Part shown: one piece after another, positions 1 to 10,143 of the stretch
Layout of the letters: every line of letters begins with the position of its first letter
Position numbering within the stretch: the stretch's first letter is position 1
NCBI GenBank assembly: GCA_000934455.1
Contig: KN882736.1
Coordinates: 137,835 to 179,868 of the forward strand
Reading direction: 5' to 3'
Source of the DNA: Apostichopus parvimensis
Taxonomy: Eukaryota; Echinodermata; Holothuroidea; Aspidochirotida; Stichopodidae
Length of the DNA stretch: 42,034 nucleotides
Program-made: the position numbers and the translations under genes
The notes under the pieces: model-generated
Database searches by the model: none
What the model was told of the DNA's origin: nothing
Seen by the model: the letters and a program-made list of their open reading frames with translations, nothing else

Positions 1-717
1 TGTTCACCATTGGTATATGTGACTTTTTATTTCTTCTGTTTCTTCTTTTCTATAAATCCTCTTTTCAAACTGATGTTAATGATAATTATATTTTGTGCTG
101 TCACAAGTTAATATTTACAAAACATCTCCTGTATAGAGGTCATTTAGCTTGGCTGACCGGCAAGTTATATTTCAAATAATGGAGTAATAAAAAATCCTAT
201 GTAATTTGTTTTAAGCTTTACTCACTATGCCACTTTGCCAAGACTATAGTGTCCGGGCTACAAAATGCTGAAATTAAAACATGTTCTTGAAGTACTTATT
301 AAATTACCGCCTGATGATCAGTGAAAAATCCAGATGAATGTCCTAGTTTGATCAATTACGTTTGATTAACACTTGGTTGCCGCAGTTCGGAAAATTCGCC
401 CACCTGCAAACTCAAAATGCTGTATTAAAACAAAAACTCGATATGTTTGCCTTGGTTAATTAGTATGAATGAAAATAAATATGATAGCAAAATGGGTTCA
501 GCTGTGAACCACCAATGACCCGGCCAACAATAAGCAACATGAATGTCAGACTTATCGAGGCGTGGTATAGGCTAATTAACATTGTTGTTCGGTGTAGCTA
601 TTAGCACCGTGCAGACACCGTGCAGTCCCTAAACTATAGTTGTATTTATTTTTGTTCGAGGTATCAAGATCTCATGACGCCAGGTAATAAGTTGCGGGAT
701 GATTCTCCTATCCTACC

Positions 718-1130
718 GCCCTCCCCCATAGGCGTAGGAGGCGGGGGAGCTGGGGGGCTGGGGGGGGGGGGCTGCAGCCCCAACCAAATATTTTTGTGAA
801 AATTCGGGCAGTATGCTTAGAATTTTTCGGCCACCTACTGAAAGAAAGATAATTTGCAATGTGTTTTTCAATGTTCAGACTTATTACTATTATTAATATC
901 ATTATTGTAACGACTTCCCCAAAAATTATAACCAATATGGAAGGGTAATAACACGGAAAATTATTGTTGTTATTGGCATGCGATGTAATAACCGATGCAT
1001 GCCTATATGATATGTACATTAACATGTTGAACGCGAGCGCTTTTAGTTATATTTTTCGGGCAAATCTTTATATACAGCCCCCCCCCCCCAATCAAATTGG
1101 GCTCCTACGCCTACGCCCTTCTCCTACCAT
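718..1130. mobile_element. Inverted-repeat element with G/C homopolymer arms
   Basis: The left arm has GGCGTAGGAGGCGGGGG, a G run, CTGCAGCCCC and AAATATTTTT...TTCGGGCAG. The right arm is the reverse complement pattern: TTTTCGGGCAAAT, TATACAGCC, a C run, GGGCTCCTACGCC and TACGCCC. The arms flank about 200 bp of AT-rich sequence without a coding frame, which fits a MITE or two oppositely oriented copies of one repeat. Confidence 0.5.
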
Positions 1131-2299
1131 GGTATCCCCTATTGACGTCCTTGCATCGACGAATATTTATCTTGCTCAGAAACACTGACTACAGAACTTG
1201 ATCGCCATGACCTCGCGTCTTATACTACTCAATTTTCAAAGTTTGGTGCTAACGGGTGTGGCTTGATCTGTAGGCCTCATTCAGTTGGGGTTTGGGGAAA
1301 TAGAATTTCAGATCATTCGTATATAGAACAACCATATTAGTAATTTTAAAATTGTTCCACCCTTTTTTTTAAAGTCTTTTGTTTTCAGAATATTATTAGA
1401 AATATTTCTGTAGGCATTTGAATGCTTTATTGTGGAAGTGATGCCAAAAGAAACGCGTTAGCCAGTAGCCACATAGTTTAAAAGGTTGGCTCATGCATCT
1501 AATGGCAACTTACGATCGTGATATCCTCTTGATACATTTTCACGGTTCAAACATTGAAAAAAGAAGCAGCTCCCTTTCCAATGGTCCCCCTTCAATTGCT
1601 CCCCTTACCAGTATTCGCCTACCATTGTTGCCGCACCACTGTTTCTTCCTATTGTTTTGTGCGATTAGCCCTACCCCATTGTTCCCTCAGCCCAATTTCC
1701 CAGGATACCTGTTATACAGTTCATTGCCTTCGTTTATGCGTTAGATTGGTTCCGCCTTCGTGCTACGCCCATCGACTCTCAATCTAACTTCACCAACAGA
1801 CTTTTGCTTTCGTCTGTTTACATGCCCGGTTACAGTGCTGTGATGATATATGCGTGTTGGCCTATACTAGTATGTGTCAGTCCATTCCTGGAATATTAAC
1901 ACTATCGTGCTGAATTACTACACATATTATGTACACTGTGCACACAGCTAGCTAAGTACCGAGACTCCGTAACTGCAGTACAATGACGTCACACATTTGT
2001 CACACTTTTACTAATTATAAGTTTAGCCATCAAAAAGCTATAATTATACAATCTCTTTTCAACATAATTTACTACTTGTTTCCATCAAACATTTTCATTT
2101 TCCTGTATGAAGGATGGGAGATGGTAAATTATAGATGGATAGAACTACTTTGTTGCGCTTAACACTGTATATACGACTCTGTACGAGAGTTCACCGAATT
2201 TGTTAGTACATGTCCTGACATGAAGCGACCTTTAGATTATCGGCCTCACAATATCTTTCCGCCATTATAGCGTTGGTACAGTATAATATTTTGGATTGT
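1131..2299. other. Intergenic, nothing recognised
   Basis: No convincing coding frame, RNA gene or repeat beyond short pyrimidine runs. The start of the window (1-717) is likewise featureless. The RAD21 promoter should lie in the last few hundred bases. Confidence 0.4.
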
Positions 2300-2422
2300 C
2301 GTTTTCTGGCACTGAAATCCTCAAAATAGTCCTTGTGTCATCGACTTTTGGGGCATTTTGGATTCCTGTCCTCTGTTTTGTCATTCCAAGTTCTCAGCAG
2401 CAGCAGTTCTGAAGTACTGAAG
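2300..2422 (+). other. RAD21: Possible non-coding first exon of RAD21
   Basis: The first coding exon has its own acceptor eight bases before the ATG, so a 5' UTR exon must lie upstream. The best donor seen is CTGAAG|GTATGT at 2423. The left edge is a guess. Another good donor, CAGAG|GTAAGT at 2647, would serve equally well. Transcript data would decide. Confidence 0.25.
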
Positions 2423-2487
2423 GTATGTAATTTGTCAAATATAAGAGATTTTGTCGGTGCATCAGCAGCGTACGTGTACCTAGTTGA

Positions 2488-2500
2488 AATGATGGCGCCG
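2488..2500 (+). promoter_or_regulatory. YY1-like motif (ATGGCG core)
   Basis: AATGATGGCGCCG resembles the YY1 site AAGATGGCGGC in the orientation usual just downstream of metazoan start sites. It lies 65 bases past the candidate RAD21 first-exon donor. A second, opposite-strand CGCCAT core is at 2260-2265. This supports a promoter here but does not prove one. Confidence 0.3.
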
Positions 2501-3872
2501 TTGCATCTTGTTTCCTATGCTAGACCTGCCTTTTGATTACCGCCAAAATAATTTTAAAAGTTTTCATGTTATGTGGTTATATCTCATTAAATGCATTCGA
2601 ACTCCTAATTTTATATTTCTACAATCAATTATCCAGTAATTCAGAGGTAAGTGTGGTTTGGGAATGTAAGAAATGCCCACGAATTTTGTGCTTCCAAACC
2701 GGTGCCTTTATTACAATACTTTAGTTAGGCCTAATACATTGAGCCTACCATGGTAGCCTAGCCTGGAAGTGGTAATACTTGGAACCTGTAGTATTACTTA
2801 CTAGGCTAGGCCTACTACCAATTGGTTTAAGCTGAGGCTACGAACACTAGCCATTGCCACAGTTACACAAACCAAGACTGGACTGCGTTTCAATTTGAAG
2901 CAAAAATAATGGAAATATGAATTTTTAGTTTGCATGATGAAACTCCAGCCAACACTAGTATTAGTAATAGTATTAGTAACATACCAGGCTTGGCCTAATA
3001 ACAACATGTCAAGTTAAATATTTATGCATGTCCAAATGTTAGAACTTACGGCCTAGACCCAAGTGGAGGTTGGTTTATTTTTTGCAAGTGGTTGAATTAG
3101 AAATTAAAAAGATAAAATACAGGGAATTATTTATAGCCTAGTCCTCATTTTGTGTAGACCTAGCAGTTTTGAAAACTGAACGTTGCCTCTTACAAAGTAA
3201 TATATGGTTCCTGTGTACAAAAGTGTGATTCCCTAGGGATCTACAGTAGGCATAGTCATCTTGCATGTTTATTAGCTAGGCCTATAGCAATTTGCTCATT
3301 TTCCAGTAGCGCTTTGCTATGCAAAATGTGATAAATTATTCCCTGTGATCATACGTTACTTGTAGGGGCCAAAACGAGATAGCTACCAAGCACTCATTAA
3401 ATTTGTGATGAAAGACTCATTTCATCACTATTGTACTCCTTTTTTATTCAAAGGAGGATTGTAAGAAACTGTTAAGGCCTATGTTTATCCTTGTCATGTC
3501 ACTTGGTCATGTATTATCTTTCTTGATATTATTGTGTGTTATTGTCAAGTAGGTGGAAATTATATTCCAGCCTGAGAACAGTATTTCATGCCTGAGAATG
3601 TGCTTCCTAGCTTTGATCAAGATAGAACTTTTTTTTCTGATTGGTTCACAGTAACCTTATGCAGCAGATCTTAGTTGAATTAATAAAATAAAAAAAATGC
3701 TCCCTTAGAATGCTTAGATGCTGACTGATGTTAAGAATGTGGTAGTAGACCATATAGTTACTTGGTTGTAGTTACTATTAAAGAGATTTGCTGGAGGTCC
3801 ATGGCTGGCTGATTAGTTCAATTTGGTGTTCATTGTTGCACCTACTGTTGGTCTCTTGTCTGGTTAAGTGAC

Positions 3873-4118
3873 ATGGAAACTGACAGTGTAGTGAATCGGT
3901 TAGTTGGTAAGGAGAGGAATGTCTATTTGAAGGCTATTGTAGCCGATGATATCAAGGATCTTCGCGATGGGCACAGTTTGGATTGATCTAAGTTTGAGGT
4001 TGAAGGAAGAGAGAAAAATGCTCCCAAGATATTCCCCATGCATTTATGGATGATACAGAAGAGGTCAAGGAACATGTTTGTGTATATCATGGTCGACCAA
4101 GTGGACCTAGAGGATTGA
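3873..4118 (+). pseudogene. Possible decayed coding fragment inside RAD21 intron 1
   Basis: From ATG 3873 the frame reads NRLVGKERNVYLKAIVADDI and DIKDLRDGHSLD, reaches TGA at 3984, then continues FEVEGREKNAPKIF and RSRNMFVYIMVDQVDLED before a second TGA at 4116. The codon use and charged composition look protein-like, unlike the flanking intron. No family is recognised. It could be a remnant of a host gene or of a repeat-borne gene, or chance. Confidence 0.3.
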
Positions 4119-4327
4119 CTGAGAATATTAAACGTTAACCCTTGATTGAAAGTAAACCATGATCAAAACGTTACCCACTCACTTTGGCAGCTCGTCTGAC
4201 TGGTAAAGTACAGGCTTCAGCACAATTTTTTTTAAGGTGAAAGAGACTAAAGTCTGTACCTCTTCAATTGACCCTGCTTTCCTCCTAGATGTTGCATTCT
4301 TCATCGATTCTTCTCTCGCTTCTCCAG

Positions 4328-4479
4328 GTGACAACATGTTTTATGCACATTTTGTGCTGAGCAAGAAAGGACCGTTGGCGAGGATATGGCTTGCCGCTCA
4401 TTGGGACAAGAAGTTGACCAAAGCTCATGTTTATGAGACCAATGTATCATCATGTGTGGACAGTATTATGCACCCAAAG
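4328..4479 (+). CDS. RAD21: RAD21 first coding exon (5' UTR tip plus residues 1-48)
   Basis: The acceptor ctccag ends at 4327. Eight untranslated bases precede ATG 4336, and the donor is AAAG|GTAATC at 4480. It encodes 48 residues from [10 protein letters not shown], the family's invariant start. The frame is open upstream to 4237, but that stretch is a splice acceptor tract and intron, so translation begins at 4336. The kleisin N-terminal domain, which binds the SMC3 coiled-coil neck, begins here. Confidence 0.95.
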
Positions 4480-7400
4480 GTAATCCTATATTTTATTCTC
4501 GATTCTTTAAGATCGATGGCCTTTCTGGATGGTGGGGTAGGGTTTCACGAGTGGACGGACAGTAATGACATTTATTGTAACTTATATGTTAAATCTGTCA
4601 AATCAGGTCGTGTAATTGAGTAGGCAAAGGTCACTTTATCTTGGGTTAAATTTCATCCCAGAGTGACCAAATGGAGACAGTATTCTATAAAATTTAATTC
4701 ACTGAGCTGTTTCATGAATCAAGTTTTAATAAACTATCAATTTCCTCCCTTTCATTGTCATTCATAGGTGAAGCTAGCGTTAAGAACGTCCGGTCACCTG
4801 CTGTTGGGTGTTGTCCGTATTCATAGCCGTAAAGCCAAGTACCTGTTAGCAGACTGCAATGAAGCCTTTGTTAAGATTAAGATGGCCTTCAGGCCCGGAG
4901 TTGTCGATTTGCCCGAGGAGAATCGTGAAGCAGCTTTTGCCACCATCACTCTACCTGAAGTTTTCCACGATTTTGATACGTCGATACCTGATTTCAAGTG
5001 AGTTATATCGTTTCTATTGAAATATTCATACGGTACTTTCCAGAGGGTGGGATCCTATTCAGCCTGGCTGGCATATGTGTTTGTATGTTAAGATGACATT
5101 TTAGTGGTGCCAAGCTCGTAAACACATTTTGTATTCTGGTTATGAGCATGGCAAAATGCTACAATGCTAGAAAATGCTACTTAGCTTAAGTTTATAAAAC
5201 GCTATTAAAAACAGACACAATGCTACACATATATGTCAAGGTGTGTGGCAAATCAAAACTGGTGCACACAATTATTCCCTGCTGGTTGACAGGCATGTTC
5301 TTCTTCAGCCCTCTGAAGTGTTTTGTGTTATTTTTGTCAGGCAGTTGAGAAGCTGGGTTTGGGGCTACCTCCTGATACAAATCATTGATCGGCCAAGTAG
5401 GCTTCCATATTTTTGAGATGGTGAAGTCTTCAAGCTGTCCTTAATCATTAACTCTGGTTCTGTATCTCTCTGTTGCATGCATTGATAGTAAATTTACAGT
5501 AATCTTTGAAATTGTCATCATATGGGGGGCCCCACGCTGTTTCAATTTGTGATTATGCACAGTTCCCTTTATTTACTACGTGCTACTGACAGTTTTATGT
5601 AAAAATGTCCAGCACAAAACATTACGGGTATCTCAAGATTCCAATTTAATGTTTATTAATCTGTATGATTAATAATGTGACATTTTGAACGTAGAGTCAC
5701 ACAAAGTATCCCATCTTCAGTCAGATCATACAGTGCATTGCAATTTTCTCACCTCACAAAAAACTAATAATATTAACATAAATATTGGTGTTTCTGTTTT
5801 CAGTGATGTTGAGGTACAGAAGCAGTTCAGTCTTAACCAGAGCCGTGTGGAGGATATCACCATGAAAGAGGATCTTGTCAATATTAATCTGGGCCAGGAA
5901 GACTTTGGTAAGTAGCCTAAAGGAACTGACGGATTATCTTTTTTCTTGTTCGTGCAGAGGCACAACATATTCTCTTGGTGGCTTGAAAGAGAGTTGTTCA
6001 TTCGAACAATCGTTGAATATTCAACAAATTTTGATTCATCCCCGTAGGTGATCTCGGCTTTGACGACAGGGAGATGCTCCGCGAGGCGTCCGCAGCTAAC
6101 GACTCTACTTACAAGCAGAGCGACGAATCTACAATGCTTGCCGACGGGAGTAAGAGTAAAGAAGCGCCAATCGACGCGTCTATGGATAAACCAATGGACA
6201 TGGGGTTAGAGGAGCAGTTTAGAAACGACGGCTTTGGAGCTGAGATGGGAATGGGAGATGGTATACTCGGTGAGTAAACAGAACAAAGTAGACATCGGTT
6301 CAGAACAATGTTTAACATACTTGCTGTAGGGCCGGCACAATAGCGTGAGCATGACGAGAACAGGTATAATATCCAACGGTAATGATTAGGAGTACAGGAC
6401 TCAAAAGCGTGAGTGTGACGAGTACTTTAATATGGCACAGATGTCGATACTAAATTTCTAGATGACCTGAATTTGAGTATAAGTACAACTGCATAAATAT
6501 TGGTAATTACAGTAGACTACATGTAGTTGTGTGGCCTCACCAAAAGCTTGCTGTTTAAAGTCATTGCTTGCAAGTAGCCATGTTTGTTGTAATTTGTTGA
6601 ACTTTAAAAAGTTACTCCCCTTCCCCCTACCATATCAACTTCAAAGGGTAGGACTACTAGGTAACCGTATCCTTTGCATCGGTACCTTCTTTACTCCTGT
6701 GGTAACGAACGATGTTTCTATGTCGAAGTTGTCAATCTGTGTAAAGGTTACACGAACAAGTCGATTGAATTATTTTCATTGCAATCGGTGTAACCTTTAC
6801 TATACTGCAGGTGACGAGTTTATGAATGAGGGAGGTAATTTGTTTGAAGAACAGCCTGAAATCCAAGCCGGAGAGCCAGTGGTCGTCCAGAACGTAGAAC
6901 CACCACCGGGGGCAGCTGAAGATACAGACGACGAAGAGAAGGAGCCGGAACCACCGAAGGCCCCCATTGTCACTCCAGCCACTCCAGCTCCTCAGGATGG
7001 CCAGATCAAAGGTTTGTTCACATGATGGAACAAGACTTAGCTAATGTTATTATTCACTGGCAACCTTGTTACTCTTACAACACAACAATTCTTTGTCAAG
7101 CAGTTCCCTTTTTGATGGTGAAATTTGAAAAATTCCCATGTTTTTTTTTTCAGATCATGCAATAAACTAGCACACTTTAAAATAGTCTGTGTAACTAGTT
7201 GTGCCTGGAATAAAATATCTGTATCGTTCGTTTGGTTTTTTTGTTTTGTTCCCGCAGAGACGAGTTATCTTATTTCATTTAGGTTTTGTTTTATTGTATT
7301 GTATTCAATTTTTTTTTTTTTTTGGTTTGGTTTGCATTGGCGTCGCCTGCCCTGGCCCCGGCCGGGGCGGCGCCGCCGTGTGGTGTGACGCTACTGTAGT

Positions 7401-10143
7401 GTCGCGTCGCTGCTGTGCTGACCACCCTGGTGTGGTGTGAAGTTATGGTGTTTGGTTTGCTCTGCATTGTATTTTTTATGTTTCAGGTTGGTATGGTCCA
7501 TTCCATTCGAGGCGACGCCATGATGTCGTGTTTTGGTTTGTTTGCTTTGTTTTGTCGACGGGAAGTGCCTTTCCTTTAAGGAATCGTGTTTTGGTTTAGG
7601 GTAGTGGGGTGGTGGTACGACGGCTGTTGTCGCGCGGCGATTCTTTTGTCGCTGGTGGTCTTGTTGCTGCACATGCTTCGTATTATTTTTTGTTTTCTTC
7701 TTCTGTTGTAGCGGACTCGTTTGTTTCTTTTTTTTTTTTTTTGGCGTCGTCGAGGGGAGGCGGCAGAGGAGGCGTCGTCTGGTGGTGGTGGAGGTGGTGG
7801 AGGTGGTGGGCGGTGTTCTCATGTCGTCACTCCTGGAGGCCTCCTCTGTTGTCGTCTCCTTGGTGTTGTTTGCTCCTCCCACGAAGTTGTTGTTGTTGTG
7901 GGAGGCGGGGGGAGGAGCGGAGTTGTTTTTTTTGTTCGGCGGCTTATTCCACTCCTCGAGGATGTTATTGGTGGTTATTATATAGTTCCGTTCCCTCGGA
8001 TTTTATAGAGTGAGGGTTTTTAATTTATGAATGATGATCAGTGAATGTGGAATTAGTTGGTTTAATTTAGGAGGAAGATGGGGGAGGAGGGGTGGGAGGG
8101 GCAGGTGTTTTCCTAAAGGTTGTGTTTGTATTTGGTCTACCTTACGAGTGGTAGGTGCTGAAGTGACATGGTAGCAGGCTCAACCATCAACAATGATTGG
8201 TGGATCTGGCATTCATTTTGGAGGTGGAGCTAACAAAGAAGCATTTAGAGGGCACTTTGAACAGGAAAGTGTCGGTTTTCCTTCATACATTAAATTTCAA
8301 ATCCTTGAGAGACTCAGCTCAGTACATCATCCAAAGTTCAGTGCACTTTTGCGTTCTGGTAGATAAAAATAGCAATTCAGACAAGCGAGAGAAGAAGTAC
8401 TTTGTGAAATAGGTTGTCAAAGCTAATTAAATGCTTCACATAATTATTTTTATTATTATTATTATAATCATATCTTCAGAGGTTGATAAACATAAATCAA
8501 TTGATGTTAACTAAACTGTTAATTCATCTCTTTGTTTTACTCAGGTGTTTGCAAGGAATCTTCAAACAGATATACCCAGAGACGTGAAGAGGCAGAGAAG
8601 GCTCCCTCCAGTACCCCTGGAGGAACCAGAGGTGCAGAGGGATATCCTCAGTGAATCTTTAGGTATGTTCATCATCCCAGCCCCATTTAAATAGTTCCTT
8701 GTCACCAGATCATAGTCAAAGAATCTGCTAGCAATGTTTCTTGCTATTATTCCTTTTTTTCCTCAGGGGAAGAGTGGTTCTATGAAACGGGAGGTGTTGT
8801 TTCTTGACTTCAGTATGATCACGGGAGTGAGGCAACATGTCAGAAATGCAGCCAAGCTGCATGGGACATGATCGGTTTTTTGCTCCTCGGTTTCACAGAA
8901 ATAGGCACCGCCGATCTTTGGAGATGATCTACATTGTTTCATATTGATTCAGTATTGCAGCTAAATGTTTCAATGCTATGCCTAAAATGAATGCTTTTGT
9001 TATGACATGTATATTATTCAATAATAATAAGAAAGATAAGAATTGAGCATCATGTATTCTGCTATAATATGATGTCCTTTTGACTCCCATTGACTTAGGA
9101 GACATCAGCTTATCCTCGAGATTATCCGCAGCGCCACTACTTCCAGTGGAAGAGGAACGCCCTCAGCAGACACCGGTAGACTCCCAGCCAGGGACATCCA
9201 GCGTAGATCAACCCCCTCCCCAGCAACAGCAAGATTTCTCCTTCATGTCCGGGAGGCGGGGATCGGCCTCGTCCAGCGACGGTGACTATGGGGGTGATGA
9301 CCCCTTCGATGGTGGCTACGACGACGGCGATGACGATATACCCTCGATCAAAGGAGACGACCACGAGGAACCGGTGCAAGAAGAAGCCAGCAATGTCTTT
9401 GCCAATGAAGTCGAAGAAGATGTAAGTTATCATCCTCCCTCAAGTCTGTTGTCAAAATGGTGTTGCTGTGTGTGATTAACACCATTGTGGGGAAATCTTA
9501 GTTAACTTCACTCAGAAAATGATCCATTTTTTACCCACTCGTGAGGTACATTGGAGGAATTTTGAAAAGAAAAAAACCCCAGTGTAAATATACTCATATT
9601 CATGAAACTCATCACTTCACACAACAACTGCAATTTTCTACTGTGCCAAATAGATAATTTGGTAACACCATTCTCTCCCGGTGACCTTTGGCACTTAATG
9701 TTTCCTCTCTTGAAACCTATACAAACACTTCTCTATCCCCCCTTCAGTTCTCTGTTATCTTATTCAATCGATACATGCCTTGGTTGTCGTACTTCCTCCC
9801 TACCCCCCCCCCCATCCCCTCTCTGACCTGTAATGAACACTTGTCATTCTTTACTCATTTCCTCAAGGTGGAAGCGGAAGAGGGTGAGGACGAGGAGAAA
9901 CATCACGAGAGAGTACTCAACAAGAGGGCGCACTCCATGTTGATGGGTATTAACAAACTCTTACAGCAAGGCGAGACCGTCTCTTTCACCGAGGTCACGA
10001 GAAAGCTTAACCGAAAGCAAGTCGCCTCTAAGTTTTATTCTCTGTTAGTGTTGAAGAAACAGCAGGCGGTGGAGGTGAGCCAGGAAGGTTCCTTTGCGGA
10101 CATCGTGATCAGTCGAGGTGTGTTGATGGCGGATATGATGTAG
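4336..10143 (+). CDS. RAD21: RAD21 cohesin subunit (kleisin), whole coding span, nine coding exons
   Basis: Mitotic kleisin that bridges the SMC1 and SMC3 heads, recruits STAG and is cut by separase at anaphase. Coding exons are 4336-4479, 4768-4997, 5804-5907, 6048-6269, 6811-7011, 7712-7970, 8545-8662, 9099-9421 and 9868-10143. Apart from 7712-7970, each boundary has GT/AG sites and the phases agree. The product is about 625 residues, close to vertebrate RAD21 (about 630). It opens with [10 protein letters not shown] and [16 protein letters not shown], hallmarks of the SMC3-binding N-terminus, and ends with a winged helix containing [20 protein letters not shown], which contacts SMC1. A separase-type ExxR site lies in DDREMLR, the counterpart of the first human site; EVQR in exon 8 may be the second. 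The exon at 7712-7970, covering the STAG-binding region, is badly distorted by loss of A and carries a net frame error. Identity is certain; the distortion is probably not in the living gene. Confidence 0.95.
4768..4997 (+). CDS. RAD21: RAD21 coding exon 2 (kleisin N-terminal domain)
   Basis: The acceptor ttcatag ends at 4767 and the donor GTGAGT starts at 4998. Phase is 0 in and 2 out. It reads [20 protein letters not shown], then [20 protein letters not shown] and [10 protein letters not shown], which match the conserved helix bundle of the SMC3-binding domain almost residue for residue. Confidence 0.95.
5804..5907 (+). CDS. RAD21: RAD21 coding exon 3
   Basis: The acceptor tgttttcag ends at 5803 and the donor GTAAGT starts at 5908. 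Phase is 2 in and 1 out. The motif [16 protein letters not shown] is a close copy of the vertebrate segment following the N-terminal domain. The exon ends in [10 protein letters not shown]. Confidence 0.93.
6048..6269 (+). CDS. RAD21: RAD21 coding exon 4 with separase-type site
   Basis: The acceptor cccgtag ends at 6047 and the donor GTGAGT starts at 6270. Phase is 1 in and 1 out. [15 protein letters not shown] aligns with the segment of human RAD21 holding its first separase site. The ExxR core EMLR is at 6071-6082. The rest is an acidic, Met-rich linker with weak conservation. Confidence 0.92.
6811..7011 (+). CDS. RAD21: RAD21 coding exon 5 (acidic/proline linker)
   Basis: The acceptor tactgcag ends at 6810 and the donor AAAG|GTTTGT starts at 7012. 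Phase is 1 in and 1 out. It encodes an unstructured linker with [11 protein letters not shown], a [12 protein letters not shown] run and a Pro/Ala-Thr stretch. The frame is open upstream to 6531 only by chance; that part is intron. Confidence 0.88.
7230..7980. other. Adenine-depleted tract (+ strand)
   Basis: From 7321 to 7980, 62 of 660 + strand bases by hand count are A (about 9%), while adjoining sequence has near 30%. T and G are enriched, with homopolymer runs such as T at 7305-7323 and 7728-7742 and GGT/GTT/GTC-like triplets. It covers the end of a RAD21 intron and the following exon, and composition returns to normal by about 8000. Confidence 0.9.
7712..7970 (+). CDS. RAD21: RAD21 coding exon 6 of the nine counted here up to this point (called exon 7 if the 5' UTR exon is included); adenine-depleted copy of the STAG-binding region
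   Basis: The acceptor ttctgttgtag ends at 7711. The first codons after it (A D S F V S) fit the conserved A-D-T-L-V-P, then a run of 15 T breaks the frame. From 7743 the frame reads through [32 protein letters not shown] and FHSSRMLL. These align without gaps to the conserved [30 protein letters not shown] and WNNRLLK. APPTK is intact, and almost every changed codon is one expected to hold A (Lys, Met, Asp, Glu, Thr, Asn). The exon ends at 7970 in phase 0, as the next exon requires, but the donor reads GTGGTT, not GTGAGT. A is about 9% here. Boundaries are inferred, and the assembled sequence cannot encode a normal protein. Confidence 0.7.
8545..8662 (+). CDS. RAD21: RAD21 coding exon after the distorted one
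   Basis: The acceptor ttactcag ends at 8544 and the donor TTTAG|GTATGT starts at 8663. Phase is 0 in and 1 out. [19 protein letters not shown] corresponds to human [28 protein letters not shown] resembles the region of the second human separase site; EVQR fits ExxR. Base composition is normal, with A near 30%. Confidence 0.85.
9099..9421 (+). CDS. RAD21: RAD21 acidic linker exon
   Basis: The acceptor gacttag ends at 9098 and the donor GAT|GTAAGT starts at 9422. Phase is 1 in and 0 out. It encodes a disordered stretch with PPPQQQQ, a Ser/Gly-rich [13 protein letters not shown] segment and an Asp/Glu-rich run. This matches the low-complexity acidic linker before the C-terminal domain in other RAD21 proteins; the sequence itself is not conserved. 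Confidence 0.88.
9868..10143 (+). CDS. RAD21: RAD21 last coding exon (winged helix)
   Basis: The acceptor cctcaag ends at 9867, phase is 0, and TAG is at 10141-10143. It carries the Rad21/Rec8 C-terminal winged helix that docks on the SMC1 head: [34 protein letters not shown] and [15 protein letters not shown]. The helix spacing matches vertebrate RAD21. Confidence 0.95.
   Translation: MEAEEGEDEEKHHERVLNKRAHSMLMGINKLLQQGETVSFTEVTRKLNRKQVASKFYSLLVLKKQQAVEVSQEGSFADIVISRGVLMADMM

Larger units (their letters stand above)
2423..4327 (+). other. Presumed RAD21 intron 1, rich in TAGGCCTA-like palindromes
   Basis: No exon is recognised apart from the possible coding remnant at 3873-4118. Between 2725 and 3290 there are many variants of TAGGCCTA and TAGCCTAG. 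Similar motifs occur in introns of the - strand gene. Confidence 0.4.

Noticed and set aside
4237-4335. Longer RAD21 start using the open frame upstream of 4336
   Set aside because: The segment contains a pyrimidine tract and splice acceptor, and the family begins at MFYAH.
6531-6810. Extension of the RAD21 exon upstream to 6531
   Set aside because: Open by chance; a good acceptor ends at 6810 and phase from the previous exon requires it.
7391-7882. 163-residue Thr/Lys-rich open frame on the - strand
   Set aside because: A by-product of the adenine-depleted tract: few A on the + strand means few T on the - strand, so stop codons are rare there. No family resemblance.
8197-8412. 71-residue + strand frame in the RAD21 intron
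   Set aside because: Wrong phase, no RAD21 similarity, and no splice sites in suitable positions.
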